In this document: positions 5,609 to 5,748 of the stretch, piece by piece
How positions within the stretch are numbered: the stretch's first letter is position 1
Layout: each line of letters begins with the position of its first letter
Origin: a bacterium
GTDB taxonomy: Bacteria; Bdellovibrionota; FAC87; UBA2466
Assembly: GCA_022842225.1 (NCBI GenBank)
Contig: JALHPX010000221.1
Coordinates: 1 to 5,748 of the forward strand
Direction of reading: 5' to 3'
DNA: 5,748 bases
Translations under genes and position numbers: made by a program
Notes under the pieces: generated by a model
What the model saw: the letters and a program-made list of their open reading frames with translations, nothing else
What the model was told of the DNA's origin: nothing
The model's database searches: none

Positions 5609-5748
5609 CTAATACCGGAAGAACAGACGAGTGAGCGGGGGCAAGCTCGCCCACCAGCGTTGCCACGGTGTCAGCTGGTCGAGGCGGGCGGTAATTTCCG
5701 CGGGGACATCGGGGGAAACATATCGGACCATGTCCTCCAGGGTTTCAA
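5609..5748 (-). CDS. C-terminal 45 residues of an unrecognised protein
   Basis: An open frame enters from the right edge on the minus strand and ends at a TAG (complement of 5609-5611). It is clear of stops over the 137 bases available, while the other two minus-strand frames are closed. The visible sequence begins ETLEDMVRYVSPDVPAEITA and ends LTPWQRWWASLPPLTRLFFRY. This is a Trp- and Arg-rich, amphipathic tail with no motif I can assign to a family. It converges on the exported coiled-coil gene, with 29 bp between the stop codons. The short length leaves some doubt that it is coding, but position, orientation and codon pattern are reasonable. Confidence 0.55.
   Translation of the reverse strand, partial: ETLEDMVRYVSPDVPAEITARLDQLTPWQRWWASLPPLTRLFFRY

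Noticed and set aside
5631..5654. Imperfect hairpin GTGaGCG/CGCcCAC, considered as a terminator
   Set aside because: It lies inside the coding tail of the right-edge gene, has a mismatch and a ten-base loop, and no T-run follows on either strand.

Overview
The window looks like chromosomal DNA of a Gram-negative bacterium. Two proteins carry Sec export signals, one with a lipobox, and the base composition is moderate. The combination of an EpmA/GenX-like ligase, an RluA-type pseudouridine synthase and a large GLUG-motif lipoprotein with Fn3/Ig-like spacers would suit a predatory or deltaproteobacterial lineage such as Bdellovibrionota. That placement is a low-confidence inference; nothing in the window fixes the taxon. 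I see no tRNA, rRNA, CRISPR array, insertion sequence or phage gene.

Layout. (1) 1-218, minus: the first 72 codons of an EpmA/GenX-like protein, the stand-alone LysRS-like ligase that modifies elongation factor P; the gene runs off the left edge. (2) 246-1190, plus: a complete RluA-family pseudouridine synthase with an S4-like N-terminus. These two translation-related genes are divergent, and only 27 bp separate their start codons. That gap holds a near-perfect palindrome centred on TATATA, and neither start has a visible Shine-Dalgarno sequence. (3) 1187-4300, minus: a 1037-residue predicted lipoprotein with an Fn3-like domain, a first GLUG-repeat module, an Ig-like spacer and a second GLUG-repeat module. 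Its stop codon overlaps the synthase stop codon within one CTAG. (4) 4301-4511: a 211-bp intergenic region that should hold the promoters of two divergent exported-protein genes. (5) 4512-5579, plus: an unrecognised exported protein with a helical N-terminal half, a Pro/Gln-rich linker, a coiled coil and a C-terminal CxxCG motif. A GTG start with a well-placed GGAG is preferred over the TTG twelve bases upstream. (6) 5609-5748, minus: the last 45 codons of an unrecognised gene that enters from the right edge.

The left part is translation and RNA-modification housekeeping. The centre is a cell-envelope pair: a GLUG surface lipoprotein divergent from an exported coiled-coil protein. Shared function or co-regulation of that pair is only suggested by the arrangement. 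The least explained items are the orphan exported protein, the double-module architecture of the lipoprotein, and the symmetric element between the two translation genes.
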